Source of the DNA: Symsagittifera roscoffensis
Lineage: Eukaryota > Xenacoelomorpha > Acoela > Convolutidae
Reading direction: 5' to 3'
DNA: 64,000 nt
Assembly (NCBI RefSeq): GCF_963678635.1
Contig: NC_087062.1
Span: 97,579,705-97,643,704 of the forward strand
In this document: positions 52,601 to 64,000 of the stretch, piece after piece
Numbering within the stretch: position 1 is the first letter of the stretch
Layout of the letters: each line of letters opens with the position of its first letter
Made by a program: the position numbers and the translations under genes
Notes under the pieces: generated by a model
The model's database searches: none
The model's input: only the letters and a program-made list of their open reading frames with translations
Told to the model about the DNA's origin: nothing

Positions 52601-52888
52601 AATTATATATTTGCTGTGATTCTGGTTTGGTGAGCTGAATTGTATGGAGTAGATTCCGTATTGTTGTGTTAAGTTGCATATATCTTTCAAATAGTGATCG
52701 ATAATTTGTCTTTTGATTTTTACATCTGGGAACTCTGTTTTACTTGTACTGATTCCGGGTTCAAACAAATTTAAGAGTAAATTTTTGCAAAATATGTGCT
52801 GTCCTCTATCTGTGGTTGCATCTACGATAAAGGGGAAGATATCATCATCATCTGCACTTTCTTCACCTGGGGTGTGTGTTGAGCTCAT
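46647..52888 (-). pseudogene. gag-pol: Gag-Pol of copy 2, truncated, two in-frame TAG
   Basis: The ATG at 52888 opens Gag: a long polar N-terminal part (about 600 residues, Asn/Gln/Thr/Pro-rich with short PIQQQNPI-like repeats near 530-560), a retrotransposon-type capsid domain about 605-800, and the zinc knuckle near 844-857. The frame meets TAG at 49982-49984 (after the Arg/Ser/Asn tract has begun) and TAG at 47645-47647 (three codons after YLDD), but no frameshift, and continues through protease, RT and RNase H to about 46647. Between these stops it is nearly identical to copy 1. Integrase is missing. The start choice rests on the preceding small ORF ending 18 bases upstream. Confidence 0.92.
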
Positions 52889-52906
52889 TTTTTCGTTTGA
52901 TGACTG

Positions 52907-53329
52907 TTAATATGTAACTATCGATGTGTCTAATTGGTTGATTCCAATTGTATAAATGTACTGGTTTGTGTTTATATTGTTTTTTATTCTTCTTTTTCCT
53001 CTTTTTGATGAATTTGAAGTTGTTTCTGAGTCGGAAAAATATAATTGATCGTGAATGGGGCAATTTTTATCTATAGATTCTTTTAATTTATAAAGTTCGT
53101 CTAAACTGCTGGTTTCTGATTCTGAAAATGCGTTTCGGTTTTTGGAAAATCTTTTTCGTGTTATTTGTCTTTGTTTGGTTATTATTTTTCTTTTTAATGT
53201 TTGTCGTTTTGTTCTGATATATCCAACTGTTTGTGTATGAGGTGTGATTACAAGATCGTATTTTTTGTTATCTATTTCACAATTGTGTAAAACGATTGTT
53301 TGTTTATTTCCTAGGTTTTTAAATGACAT
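52907..53329 (-). CDS. Small basic ORF upstream of Gag (140 residues), function unknown
   Basis: It ends 18 bases before the Gag ATG on the same strand. Residues about 39-65 are dense in Arg and Lys (RTKRQTLKRKIITKQRQ core), followed by a Ser/Glu stretch, a leucine-spaced LDELYKLKESI segment (76-86) and a second basic patch (KRGKRRIK). An arginine-rich motif followed by a leucine-spaced segment is the layout of Rev/Rex-type RNA export proteins; this is a comparison of layout, not homology. Copy 1 lacks this part, so conservation cannot be tested here. It may also act as an upstream ORF limiting Gag translation. Confidence 0.55.
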   Translation of the reverse strand: MSFKNLGNKQTIVLHNCEIDNKKYDLVITPHTQTVGYIRTKRQTLKRKIITKQRQITRKRFSKNRNAFSESETSSLDELYKLKESIDKNCPIHDQLYFSDSETTSNSSKRGKRRIKNNINTNQYIYTIGINQLDTSIVTY

Positions 53330-54563
53330 AAGGTTTAGGATGACGGATGCAAAAGGTTGTTAAATGATTTCTATTTTCTTAGACTGTTAGTCCTTACGAT
53401 TTTTTGGTTAGCCTAACCTGGGTCTATTTGTTCAGGGTTGGGGAGAAAAGTATCTCGATTCCGAAGAATGATTTTTTACTTTCTCGTGGCTAGTATAAGC
53501 TAAGGTGTTAACTTACTTAATCTTACTTAAGGGTAGTGATTGTGTTCAGGGTTGGAGAATAGTAAATCGATCCACAAGGTTCAGGTATAATTAGAACGCG
53601 AGTAGTTCGTTAGATACTATTTTAAACTTACTAAGTCTAAGATTTATCCTGGGTCTGGTAAGAGGGGGGATCAAGTGAAGGATGAATAACCGAAGTTCTT
53701 CACTGTTTATCCTAATTTGAATGATTAGTTTTATTCAAAAATTTCTGTTAGTCCTGGGTTTTTAGAAAGGGTTGGATAGTGAATCGACGTTTGAGGTCGT
53801 TAGACTCTAGCTAAGTGGGTGGGGGAGAACAAAATTGTTCTTTTTGATCCAAGGATAGGCCTTGATGATCAAGTCTTAAATGTAATTATAATTAAATAGA
53901 AAATAATTTAAGATCCAAGGATGAGCCTTGATGATCTGGTTTTAAATTTAAGTGAATTTAAGTTTAAAATAATTTAAATTTGTGTAGAGAAAAGATTTAG
54001 TGTTTTTATGATATTAGTGAGCTTATGAATGCTGTTATGTTTAGGTGATGAAGCTGGAACAACAGGATGATTTATGATTACTTAACCATTTATTGTCATG
54101 CTACTAATTTTTATTTTGATTTTTCAATAAATATTTTTCAAACATGTTTTGTATATTACTGCAGAATTTAGGAAAACGATCTGAGATCTTTTTATCAATC
54201 ATTATTGTATATTAATAATTTTGTTTAGCGCCTGAAATGATTTTGAAGATTGACTTCAATATTTTATGTTTGCAAATGAAAATCTAAATTCATTGCTAGT
54301 AGTTTTCTAAATACAAAAGTTTGTGTTGGCTTTTGCCGAACTATCATATAACTATATGGTAAGTTTCTACTTTGTCGTATGTCGTCTCTGATTCGAGGTC
54401 TTCTTGCAATTCCGGGTAGTTCTCTTATCGTTCTGAATATTGGCTTTGATCTATTGAGTCGTAGAGACATTTCGATTAAATTATCGTCGTGTAACATTTT
54501 AAAAATGTTTTGTCTAAATTCTAATCTATTTTTGGTTAATTCTAAGCTATTAAGGTCTTGTTC
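53330..54563 (-). other. Leader of copy 2 between primer site and small ORF
   Basis: Long for a retroelement leader (about 1.2 kb). It contains two copies of a partly self-complementary 25-mer, GATCCAAGGAT.GCCTTGATGATC-like, at 53846-53870 and 53912-53936, and three copies of a CAGGGTTGG...TCGA phrase (about 53432, 53549 and 53771). Repeated stem-forming motifs here are where packaging or dimerisation signals would be expected. Confidence 0.55.
54264..54497 (-). CDS. Leader ORF, 77 residues, Arg-rich
   Basis: It starts about 67 bases after the primer site and has 13 or so Arg residues spread through the middle, no Cys, no membrane segment. No family recognised. Placement right after the primer site makes it the first ATG-opened frame of any size on the genomic RNA. 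It could be a chance frame or an upstream ORF. Confidence 0.35.
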   Translation of the reverse strand: MLHDDNLIEMSLRLNRSKPIFRTIRELPGIARRPRIRDDIRQSRNLPYSYMIVRQKPTQTFVFRKLLAMNLDFHLQT

Positions 54564-54582
54564 GAGACTTATGGTCGCACCA
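54564..54582 (-). promoter_or_regulatory. Primer binding site of the giant element
   Basis: On the minus strand, two bases (TC) after the LTR end, comes TGGTGCGACCATAAGTCTC. Read in reverse it resembles a tRNA 3' end, with a T-loop-like TTCGAGA followed by CTTATGGTCGCACCA. One position seems missing for a standard T-arm plus acceptor, so the tRNA is not assigned. Confidence 0.65.
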
Positions 54583-54584
54583 GA

Positions 54585-54975
54585 TGAGTTAGGACCGAAG
54601 TGTATAACTCATAGAGTAATTTCGGATAGGGTACACCGTCTGCTCGTCACGCTATCTTATTTTCGGCCGGATAGATTCGTGCAACTTCTTAGTCTAATAC
54701 CGATCCTAATCTTACTCTTATACTATCTAGTCTCAGGTTGTTTAACTAGTCTCTGCTAGGCTCAATAGATCTAGGGTATACTGGTTTATTGCGGCTGCTG
54801 AAGTCTTCTTGGAGAGTCAACTAATTTCTAAGTTAAATTCAAATCTCTCTGGTGCTGAAATTACAAATAAGTGGGTTGTTAGTTAGATGGATCATGATTG
54901 GTTAATATTAAATACTTTACAGTGGTAAAATATCTAATTTATCCAATCATAAAATGTAGTTTAGATCAGGTTCCA
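54585..54975 (-). repeat. 5' LTR of copy 2 (391 bp)
   Basis: Same ends as the other LTRs (plus strand TGAGTTAGG...GGTTCCA). It is 19 bp shorter because half of the internal palindrome has been lost between short direct repeats (ACAAGTAA/ACAAATAA). The matching 3' LTR is absent. Confidence 0.9.
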
Positions 54976-57900
54976 AATAATCAAAAAATAAATACCCACT
55001 CAAACAATACGTTTATACAACCATTTACACACATGTATCTTGTACATTTGTTCTTAGTTTGTTTAGTATTGGTATTGAAATAACCTTGCGTATTTTACAC
55101 AGATCAGTATCGAAAGTTATATCGAGTTTGCTAAAAAAAGACTTCTAAACAAGAGCCAATTTCTCGAGCTGGCTCATTGGTCACGTAATTGGAAAGATAC
55201 ATATCCAAAAAAAACATTAGGAAGTACAAAAGTATATTCCTACATTTACACAAAATATCTCGGACAATAAATATATACATACATAAATACTTTAACATGC
55301 TTAACATACATGAAAAAATAAGGATAAACATGAACAAAATCTAGTAGTTATAAAAGAACTGTTTAATTTTTTAAATAAAAATCAACGACGAAAATTAGTA
55401 TGAGTTTGCGTTTTTGGTTACTGTACTGATTTTGATGATAAGTCTAAAATTGGTTCAGTTAGCGCAATCATTCAAATAGAATTCAAAACAAAATTTACAT
55501 GAAAACCAATTAAACACAAATATTGTTCAAATCCAAAACGAAATCACCCATAAATCTTTAATAAATCATAAACGGGCACACTTACACAAATATAGATTGT
55601 AGAGTTTAAATGTCCTCTGAAGTATTCTTAATCATTAAACCAGTTATTTTGCTACTGTAAGTAAATTCGCAACACTTCTGAAACGATGTCAAGATGTTTA
55701 CTTAGACATAAACGAAAAAAAGATCAAAACATACATACAAAGATTGAAAACCTACGTAAAAGAGACATATGCAATTAAACAAAACTCAATTTATTTACAT
55801 ACGCATGCAAATTTTCAAATGCAACCGCACCATGCATACATCAAAGGTAGACACAAAATTATTCAATTACATGTACAGACATTATTTCATTTTATCCGTG
55901 TACATAAAACTGTACATGCATGCATACATCTAACGTTGTGCAGACACCATCCATAAATCGAACAAAACATAGAGACACACTATTAAAAAGAAGCAAGCAT
56001 ATGTACATGCATTCAAACAAATTGCAAAAACACAAACAAAACTAAACACTTGTTACTTGCACTTAGACATAGATACACTAAAACATATAGATATACATAA
56101 GGACATACATAGACTCAGACATCATATATGCATCAGTTCATACTTTCATTTTCCATGTTTTAACGTGAATGCAAACAAACGTACACACATTGCAAACATG
56201 CACCCACGAACATACATCCTTAAAAGCAGACATAAATTTATAATTTAATCACAACGGATTCCTGCAAAAATTGTTTCTAGGTTTCATTTTCAAGGCCTAC
56301 GCTCAAAAAATATAAAACAAAGCTATAAGCAATCAACATGACACATTAACTGACTAGGTAATTTCTTCAGTATCAAGTGAGAACACTTTTCCAAGCACAT
56401 ATTGTAGTAATAAGAAACTCTTAAGCTAATTCTAATACCGGTTCGTTTTTGTCCCTTCCCATTGTGTCCGGGTTAGACCTTCGGAAAATGCTTATGCAAT
56501 GGTTAAGATGAGGACACTCGAGCTATTTAAGGGAGGACAACAAGTTTTTCCATGCAACTGGATCAAGGCAGGCTTTGGGTTTGAGGCGTAAGGCATCCAC
56601 CGTTTTTTAGATCTTGCTGCTGATTTTTTACTGGGACTGAATTACAATCTGCTGATATTAGCATATGGTGATTTTCTTCTCCTCATTACTGCATCGTTTT
56701 AACTCTGTCTTTATAAGGAACTCCTGTAACCCTCTGCAAATCTTACATATCAGCACTATCAAAAGAACTGGATAAAATTTTCAGAGCAGTACATCAGAGC
56801 AGGCTGGAGACAAGCTCCGTAGATATGAAACCTTGTAATTAATCATTTTCTTCATTCAGTAGCAAAATCACAATTTGTGTTGTTTCCTCCAGTAGGCTGC
56901 AATTCTGACCAATGATGCACGTATTGCGTCAATTTCAACGGAAATGAGATATCACCCAGGTAGCAGAGTTAATTGACAGTATCGTGGGTTTCAAAATGAT
57001 TGATCCAAAGAGTAGCATTCTGGTTTGAGCAACATGTTATAAAAATTTTTCATCTTGGACGAACATAATTAGTATTATGTTAAGTTATTTTCCGCAGACA
57101 ACTGCATTTTTTAAGCCATTTTGTTACAAGAACTGCAGCGTATTGACTGGCCGCCGACTTGCTTTAAAGAACAAGGGCATGGATATTTTTTTTCATAATT
57201 TTGTGGTGATTACACATTTGGCTTGAACTCAAATACTTTGACTTATCCGAGTTATTATTGAACCAAAAGTTTGCAAAGTTTTGTTCCAAATTTTAAACTA
57301 CTCAATTCTAACTCAAGGATTCCGCTCCAACGGATATCACAAGATCATCTGCATATAGATCCTTGATGGACACTCACTCAATTTCTAATGGAATCACTGG
57401 GTCTATTGGTACAGCGAACTTTGGTTTTTCGACTCGATGTAAAGGCACTTTTGTAGTTTTGTTAGATTTTTGGTAGCTCTATTTTGCCTCAGAGCCTGGC
57501 GATAGTTGATCTACCATCCATAAAGCCAACAATCTAACGGATCGAATAAATTATTTGAGTTGTTTGGAACAATGGCCCTTACAGTACGTTTTAAGACCAA
57601 ACACCTTATGACTTGGATGCTTTTCCGGGTGTTCACCCTCCTCCTCTTCCCGGGCTTGAGACAGGTTTGAATGGGCTTGAATAGGGATCTTTAATTTTTG
57701 AAAGGCTGTGAAACTATTCTTTCTTCTGTGAAATTGTTGTTGCAAAATTGTTGTTGCAAAGAGGTACGACATGAGTTTTTGATTTAGATTTGTGATTCTG
57801 CTGATGCAAATCGCCTCAAAATTTTTCGTTTTTCTATCTTCTTGGGAGCTCTTAAACTGAAATTTAGAGTTCACTTAGTCAATTTTACAGTCGGTATCTC

Positions 57901-60900
57901 TATAATAAATTCGGTAGACATGAACCCCTAAAAGATTAAGAAAAAATTCATTTTTTTTTCATAATTTTTGTTGTGATTTATGCTTTTTTTTCGAGAAATC
58001 TGGCCACTTGTAAGCATTCAACTCTCTGTCATTTGTATGCAATCGACCATAATCGTAATAACAAGAAATGATGGCCACATTTGTGAAAGTTCAATCTGTT
58101 GAGATATTTCATTAATAGAGCGTTCAAAAATCAAGACAAAAATTTGCGACTAGCAACAACTAAGCTACGCTGCCGAAATTGCCCACGCTATTTTTTAAAT
58201 CTAATTACTAAACTGCACTGTCACAAATAATGTATAAGAACTCTATAATTCGGTTGCACGAAAATAAGAGTTTAGTTGAGTAACGAGTTGAAAGTACATT
58301 TGTACCACTACTTCATTCAATACATTAACTTGGTATGTAAACCTCATTAGCATTACAAAATCCTTAGCTATACATAGAGACGTTAGATTTATTTAGAGAT
58401 CAATAATTGTATACAGAGAGATCATCAAAAATTAGTCATAAAAATTGATCTCATTTTCGGCGGACAGTAGAAAAAAAATTAGTGAAAAAAAGAAAAGAAA
58501 AAAAACTGTGAAAAAAAGTGTATGAAGTTCCTGGTCGTTTGTTCACAGTGGCAATAGGAACATTTACAAGCCATTTCTGATCGTTTTTTAACGGATTCGA
58601 TGCCTAAAATAGTTTTGATCTCAGAATCAGAATCAGAGCAAATTTTGATTGCTAGTTGGGCGAAAAACGGTATTTTAAATTTTTGGCTCTCAAAACTTTT
58701 GAGACCCCCTTAAAGATTCCTCATTTTTACTTTTGCTTCTATTTAGGGAATTTGTTTTGTTTAGTTGAGATATAGTTTCGGTTAAGAACTTCGATTAAGA
58801 GCTTCCATTAAGAACTTCGATTAAGAATGGTTCCAACCTAGAAAACTTTTCATTAAATTAGCTCATCAAGATGATCTACATTTGAAGTTTTTCTTAGGAT
58901 TGAAAGGATAGAAGTTAATAATAGTGCTTGCCGTGAAAACGATCAATTTGCAAGCTGATAAAAAAGGAAGCCACGTTTCCGCCACTCAAATAAACACAAA
59001 GAGCACTAGGCGGTAATCACATAGTTCCAAAAAAATTTCATTTTCATCTTGGCCCCGCATATCGGTTATGCTGCAATTATTGATCCAGTATGTCCAAATT
59101 GTGTTTAGAAAACAACACAAACAATCACATATGTAGTAAACTAGGAAAACAGGTTGCTGTGCAAGTAGTACAGAATGTCCCGACCATACTTTACAGACTT
59201 CAGACTCACTTTTCACCAATTTAGTGTCGTTTTTCGTGAGTGCGTGGAATTGGAGTACTTTACGTGCAATCACATAGAAAAAAAAGCTAATTAGACGTGG
59301 CCGACAACGAATATATCAAAAAAAATTGATAAACAAAATTGTGTCACATAAAACTTATCTTTGAAAGAGTTTTTTTTGCCAAATAAGCGCTAATTTAAAC
59401 ATCCAAATTTATTCGTCTTAATTTTAAAAGTTCTATAAAATATTTAAATTTCGATATAACGAGCGCTTCTCAATCGCATTAATCGCTCGAAATTTCAGCC
59501 AGTTTTTCTCTACGCCGGGATATTTTTTGCAGCAGTTTTTAATGTCGTTCGAAGCGGGACCCATCCCGATGATTGCTTGTCATTCCTGATTTTGCTTACA
59601 AAACATAAAAAAAAGAAAAAATTATACCCGAATACAAACTTCTGACCCTTTTCCAATGGTCGGAACAAATAAAAGAGTTATAAAAGAACTTCAATGTTTT
59701 CATCGTAATTTAAAAAACGCTCTGGCAATGATGATTTTTGGTATCTAATGAATATAAGTTCCGACTGCCCTTTGATTTTTGACGTTGCTTCTACTGACTT
59801 TTGAAAATTTCAGAGAAAAATGAATAAGAAATAAGTAATGATTTAGAACTTTTTGTTTCATTTTTCTTCGTTTTAGCCCTTTGCATGTTTTTATAATTTA
59901 GATGATGAAACTTAAATGGGAAAAATGGCAGAAAAGGTTCTTCTAGTTCAAGGAGTTGTTGAAACAAAACTCGTGTTACAAAAACTTCAGTTCTATATTT
60001 GCGGATTTATTTGAACGGTGTCCAAATTACTAGAAAATAGATCTTCCAAATATCGGTCTCTCGAATGACCGTTGTTATACAGCATTCGAAATTTCAAATT
60101 GCAGTTTTAAATGAACTAGTTCGCAGATTGTGCTGAAAACTATCGAATCAATTTATCCTAATGAAACATTGTCGTCAAAATGCTGTTTATCCTAGATTGT
60201 TTGGCCACAAACAGCAACCAATGGTATGTTTGTTGACAAAGGTTTTGTTCTAAAGGCTACCGTTTCAAACTGAAGACAGTTCTTCAATCTGTAATCGTCA
60301 CTATGCAACCTCCTCAAATTATTAGCTTAGGTACGTTTTTGATAATCAATAGCATGCTGAGATGATTGAGACAAGTAGGCAATTGTCATTGTCTACACCC
60401 CCCCCCCTCCCCCACTCCTTCAAATCTGTTGGCAATTTTTTTTGGCTTTGGTACTGTTTTAGGACAGAAATTTCGGACTAACTAGCCCAAAAATTCAGGG
60501 CGGTTTCAAGACACTAGGTAATTAATAAACAGGGCTCATTTTTTCGAGATGACTGTAGGCATAAAAGTTTGAAAAACCATTCCTATTCTGATTAAAAGTT
60601 TTAAGTTTTTTTTTCAAATATCGGGATCTGGCTCTTTTTGCTCGCCTGCTTGTTTTTACATCTGAAACTTCTCTTTTTTGATCGACTATTATGAAAATTG
60701 GCGCGCCGAGTAATTAAACCATTACAAATTTTAGTTCCTAATACTTTTTTTTTGTAAAACCACATGCTACATTATAAAACCATTACTGATCAATTAACAC
60801 AAAAACGCAACCATTTCACACATTTTCTCAAAAAAAAACAATTTCACGGTATGCTTCGGATGTCTTTGTTAGTGGGGAATCGGCAGTGGTAGAAACCTAG

Positions 60901-62372
60901 GGGAGTTTTGAGGGCACTGTTGAAAAATCAGCGCTTCCTTCGCGCCACCGTAACTTGTCTCAACAAAAAACCTGCGCCGCGAATTGGGTCTGAATCCCAT
61001 TGCTTAGAACATGCTATTGATCTAACACATTGATTTTTTTCCTGAGCCGAAAATATCGTTTTTGATTTTAAGTGGCCGCTGCTGCCAGTGTGTCCTTTTA
61101 TTTTATGACTGGCTATGTGATTGGATCATCACCGTTTGTTCAATCGGATATTTATTTCATTGGCTTCATCCTGCCAGACAGATTTGAAATTCTGGGACAA
61201 CAGTGTAATCGGTTCAGGTGAGCTTCTATACCAAATTTGAACGGTAAAATTTTCTCTTTAAATCTTATCACTCATATCATTATCATTTTTTTAAAAAACC
61301 AATTGTCAAATTATACTTATAACAAATAACCGTAATTTTTTCGTCGATTACTTTGGTACCAAATACTTTCGTTTCGAGGCCAAATTTTTGGAGCTTGCTC
61401 GCTATTGGCCGGAGAAGTTTATTAATACCACCTCAAAAAAGCTATAGCAGCTAACAGATATATATCAAAAAACTCCCTTTAGTGCTGATTACCCATGTTA
61501 CTATAGAGCTTTTTCTTCACCACAGTCCCTTTTTAAACCATCTCCCACAAAAAATTTTGACTTGTCTTTCAGTCGCTACTTCTGTTTGATTGGTTACATT
61601 GAGGATGATGTCCACAGCAACAGACAGATTCAGTCGTGGGATGCGGATGAGTTTAGGAACATGATAGCATACACCTACAACCAATTCAATTTTTTCTCCT
61701 TCAAAACCGACGATGCACCATGTTAGCATCAACAGCCATATTTCTGCGTACCATCTTTCTGACGTATCCCGTGATTTTAAGCGAGTTCTTTTCAAACTAA
61801 ACGTTTTTAAACCCATCTCAAAGTTTTTCAAATCTCATTAGTGTGGCCGGTTGTTAGACATGTGACAAAAATTCCGACCACCATAAAAGAAAATTATGTT
61901 TTTCAGACTCATTTGCCTCAAAAACCACTGGAAGAGCAAAAAAAACTAGTCTCAAGTGTGTTTTGAAAAAAAAATTCCACCATTTCAAATAGTTTGTTTA
62001 AATATACTTTGACTCCACTGGCTAGAAAGTTTAGTTTCTACTCGTTCAGCAATTATCATTTTCTTTAAATTTTCCTTTGAAATTGCCTGTTTGACCGTGA
62101 TGATTTTTCCTGCGGGTACTAGAAAATCTAGAACACTCAAAAATTTTAGCAAAACAAAGAAATCTTACTGACAAATAGTTCGTTTATTGAATTTATATTT
62201 GTGGTATTGGAGAGGTGTACAAAATTGATTCAGCTTTAAGAAAAACATCTTTTTGATATACTTGTTCAACACTTGACTAAAAATAGTTGTTGCACAAAAT
62301 TTTTTCAGACCAGCCATTTTCACAACAATTTTTTTATAGATTTAGTGATTTCTCTTCTGGTTCTACGTCTCA
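54976..62372. other. 7.4 kb without recognisable genes
   Basis: Low-complexity ACATACAT/CATGCATACA sequence runs from about 55720 to 56230. Four imperfect copies of a TTAAGAACTTCGA phrase lie at about 58781-58830. A C-run sits near 60391-60412. Short frames are present but none has coding features, splice structure or family resemblance that I can support. Confidence 0.5.
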
Positions 62373-62995
62373 TAGCAAAACCCGTAACTTTCTGCGCTTT
62401 CGTCAATACCGATACAAATTGGCGTTAGACAAAACTTTTTTTTTGTGCTCAGATAACCCTGAAAACAACCAAAAGTTTTCTGGATTCTCTCAAGCTATCG
62501 TGAGAAGGTTGTGCATGCCGTTTTATATTAACCATTAGTTGTATATTAGCCTGGAAACAATTTAATATCTACAGATTTAATTTGATGTAATTTATTAACA
62601 AGAAATGAGTTATAGCAGCACAGCAAACTTATGCTTACAATTCATGCAGATAAAAAGATTTTTTTGTTCTCAACTTTGTATCAACCATTAGTTGTATATT
62701 AGCCTGAAAACAATTTAATATCTACAGATGTAATTTGATGTAATTTATTTATTTTTGATGTTGTTATGATGTCAGTATCTTGTCAAGTATGTTGGACTTC
62801 AAGATAGCAAAACCCGTAACTTTTTGCGTTTTTGTCAATACCGATGAAAACTGGCGCTAGGGAAAACATTTTTTTTTCGCTCAGATAACTCTGAAAACAA
62901 CCAAAAGTTTTCTGGATTCACTCAAGCTATTGTGAGAAGGTTGTGCATGCCGTTTAATATCGACCATTGGTTGTATATTAGCCTGAAAGCAATTG
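62373..62995 (+). repeat. Direct duplication, about 190 bp, period 432
   Basis: TAGCAAAACCCGTAACTTT opens two collinear segments at 62373-62560 and 62805-62995, both closing with TTGTATATTAGCCTG. Between them a part of the segment end (TTGTATATTAGCCTGAAAAC... about 62530-62605) is repeated once more at about 62688-62760. Identity is roughly 85-90% by eye. Confidence 0.75.
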
Positions 62996-63603
62996 TTTTG
63001 TAAAAAGCAGCGGTCGTTAGTTTCTGCTAGTTTCTTTTTTGTTTGGATAATCTACTTAGCTTTTAACATTTTTTTTACATTTAGGGAGTTTTTACTGGGC
63101 AATTTTTTTGCAAAATTTTATCAAAATTTTGAAAACTTCATAAAAATTAACTTTAATTTCTATTTTCCCCTGTTAAACTTATTGAGTTTTTTTCCTTAAA
63201 ACATTTGTTCTCTTCAATCTCTTCATTTGATTATCCAGTTGTTTAATGACACATTTATATGAAGTAACATCGAAGCTGTGTGTGATTGACTGTGTCAAAA
63301 AGAGGTTAAGATCGGGCCATGAACTTTGCGTTGATATCTATTCACTATCCGTCGCAAGTCATTTCGTCTTGAACATTAACAATACTACATTGATTGAACT
63401 TCAACATTTTTGAAGCCAAGCTCGTTCACATTTTCCGAAAAAGTTACTATGTTCCATTTTACATAAGTTTTTCAAAGCTTTTACCCAATTCGAGAAGTAT
63501 TGAATTTGACAGTTGTGTTACTGCTTTCGTTTAGATTCCTCAATCTGATTTAAAGTTATCTGTTCATAGGTAAGCTGAAAAAGACTATTCATATATCCAG
63601 AAT
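62996..63603. other. No recognisable feature
   Basis: AT-rich. A Phe-rich frame starting at 62993 is not supported by anything else. Confidence 0.45.
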
Positions 63604-63674
63604 AAGACTGCTCGTATCAGGGCGAAGCCCTGAATATTCCGACTGCCTCTTAAGTTCTATGGAGCAGCAATAAT
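63604..63674 (-). mobile_element. R family, 3' end fragment, reverse orientation
   Basis: AAGACTGCTCGTATCAGG followed by GCGAAGCCCTGAATATTCCG is the reverse complement of the R-family end, including the CAGGGC-TTC-GCCCTG hairpin. Similarity stops about 70 bases in. Only this copy is in reverse orientation. Confidence 0.65.
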
Positions 63675-64000
63675 CTAAATCTGAAATACATCTCAAGAGA
63701 AAGTAGCATAGTTTGAATATTGCAAGAGATATTCCAAGAAAAAACAATGGTCTTATACTGCATAATAATAATTTTTTGAGTTCAGGGAATTATAATGGTC
63801 ATCTGTTATGGGATTTTTCCTATACCGGATTTCGATTTCGCAAATTTTGAAAAATAATATTTTTGCTGACTTTGGAAACAGTCCATAATAGTTTTAATGG
63901 CCTGGATTTGTCGTTTTTGTTGAGATTTTTCCTTTCATTTGAGTTTTTTGTATGGTAACTTCTGATTGGCTGAAATTACCTGAGGAACGCCAGTAACTTG
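63675..64000. other. No recognisable feature
   Basis: Unique AT-rich sequence to the window edge; nothing identifiable. Confidence 0.4.

Larger units (their letters stand above)
46647..54975 (-). mobile_element. Giant element, copy 2: 5' half, truncated within Pol
   Basis: On the minus strand it holds 5' LTR, primer site, leader, small ORFs, Gag and Pol as far as the region between RNase H and integrase, where it stops at a foreign junction (about 46647). Very close to copy 1 over the shared 3.8 kb, yet with two TAG codons in Gag-Pol. It shows the 5' architecture that copy 1 lacks in this window. Confidence 0.93.

Noticed and set aside
55720-56230. Low-complexity CATACA/CATGCA sequence as a satellite or coding region
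   Set aside because: No fixed period and no repeat unit; the frames there are His/Ile/Thr-rich by composition only.

Overview
The window reads as gene-free, transposon-dense DNA from an AT-rich animal genome, most likely an invertebrate. That inference rests on a Ty3/gypsy retroelement carrying an envelope gene of the class III (chuvirus/gB-like) kind, hAT-type miniature elements, and the absence of any bacterial operon, rRNA or intact host gene. The species cannot be named from the sequence. Two assembly gaps (14331-14353 and 34251-34450) interrupt it.

Layout. 1-14317 is a young, open copy (copy 1) of a very large env-bearing Ty3/gypsy element whose 5' end lies outside the window. 14354-24689 is a cluster of short repeats: at least seven same-direction copies of a roughly 0.5 kb hairpin-ended family, a five-unit tandem array (16.0-17.7 kb), a nested 290-bp inverted-repeat element and weak LINE/tRNA-like remnants. 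24690-34250 holds two decayed copies (A and B) of a second Ty3/gypsy family in an LTR-internal-LTR-internal tandem, sharing a 215-bp LTR; B lacks gag and is fused to a Gag-like fragment of yet another element. 34451-35017 is a 104-bp tandem repeat. 35018-38731 is a 5'-truncated, decayed third-ORF/3'-UTR/LTR piece (copy 3) related to copy 1. 39474-39883 is a solo LTR of the same family in opposite orientation with a clean 4-bp target duplication (TTAG). 44681-45103 is a hAT-type MITE with an 8-bp target duplication and a truncated relative sits at 46197-46607. 46647-54975 (minus strand) is copy 2 of the giant element, holding the parts copy 1 lacks in this window: 5' LTR, primer site, a 1.25 kb leader, small 5' ORFs and full Gag. 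54976-64000 has no recognisable gene.

The giant element. Put together from copies 1 and 2 it would be about 19 kb: 410-bp LTR, PBS two bases after the LTR, a leader with a 77-codon ORF, a 140-codon basic ORF, one uninterrupted Gag-Pol frame of about 2,740 codons, then a chain of closely packed or overlapping frames: 76 codons (two hydrophobic segments), 62 codons (two hydrophobic segments, ATGA overlap), 378 codons with no ATG, an 872-residue class III glycoprotein (13-nt overlap), and a 597-residue protein of unknown function (ATGA overlap). A short putative intron follows the last stop codon, and the 3' UTR carries a hairpin and a 108-nt block that is about 98% identical between copies 1 and 3, although the rest has diverged much more. 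This compact downstream gene set, above all the ATG-less ORF and the unknown 597-residue protein, is the most unusual thing in the window.
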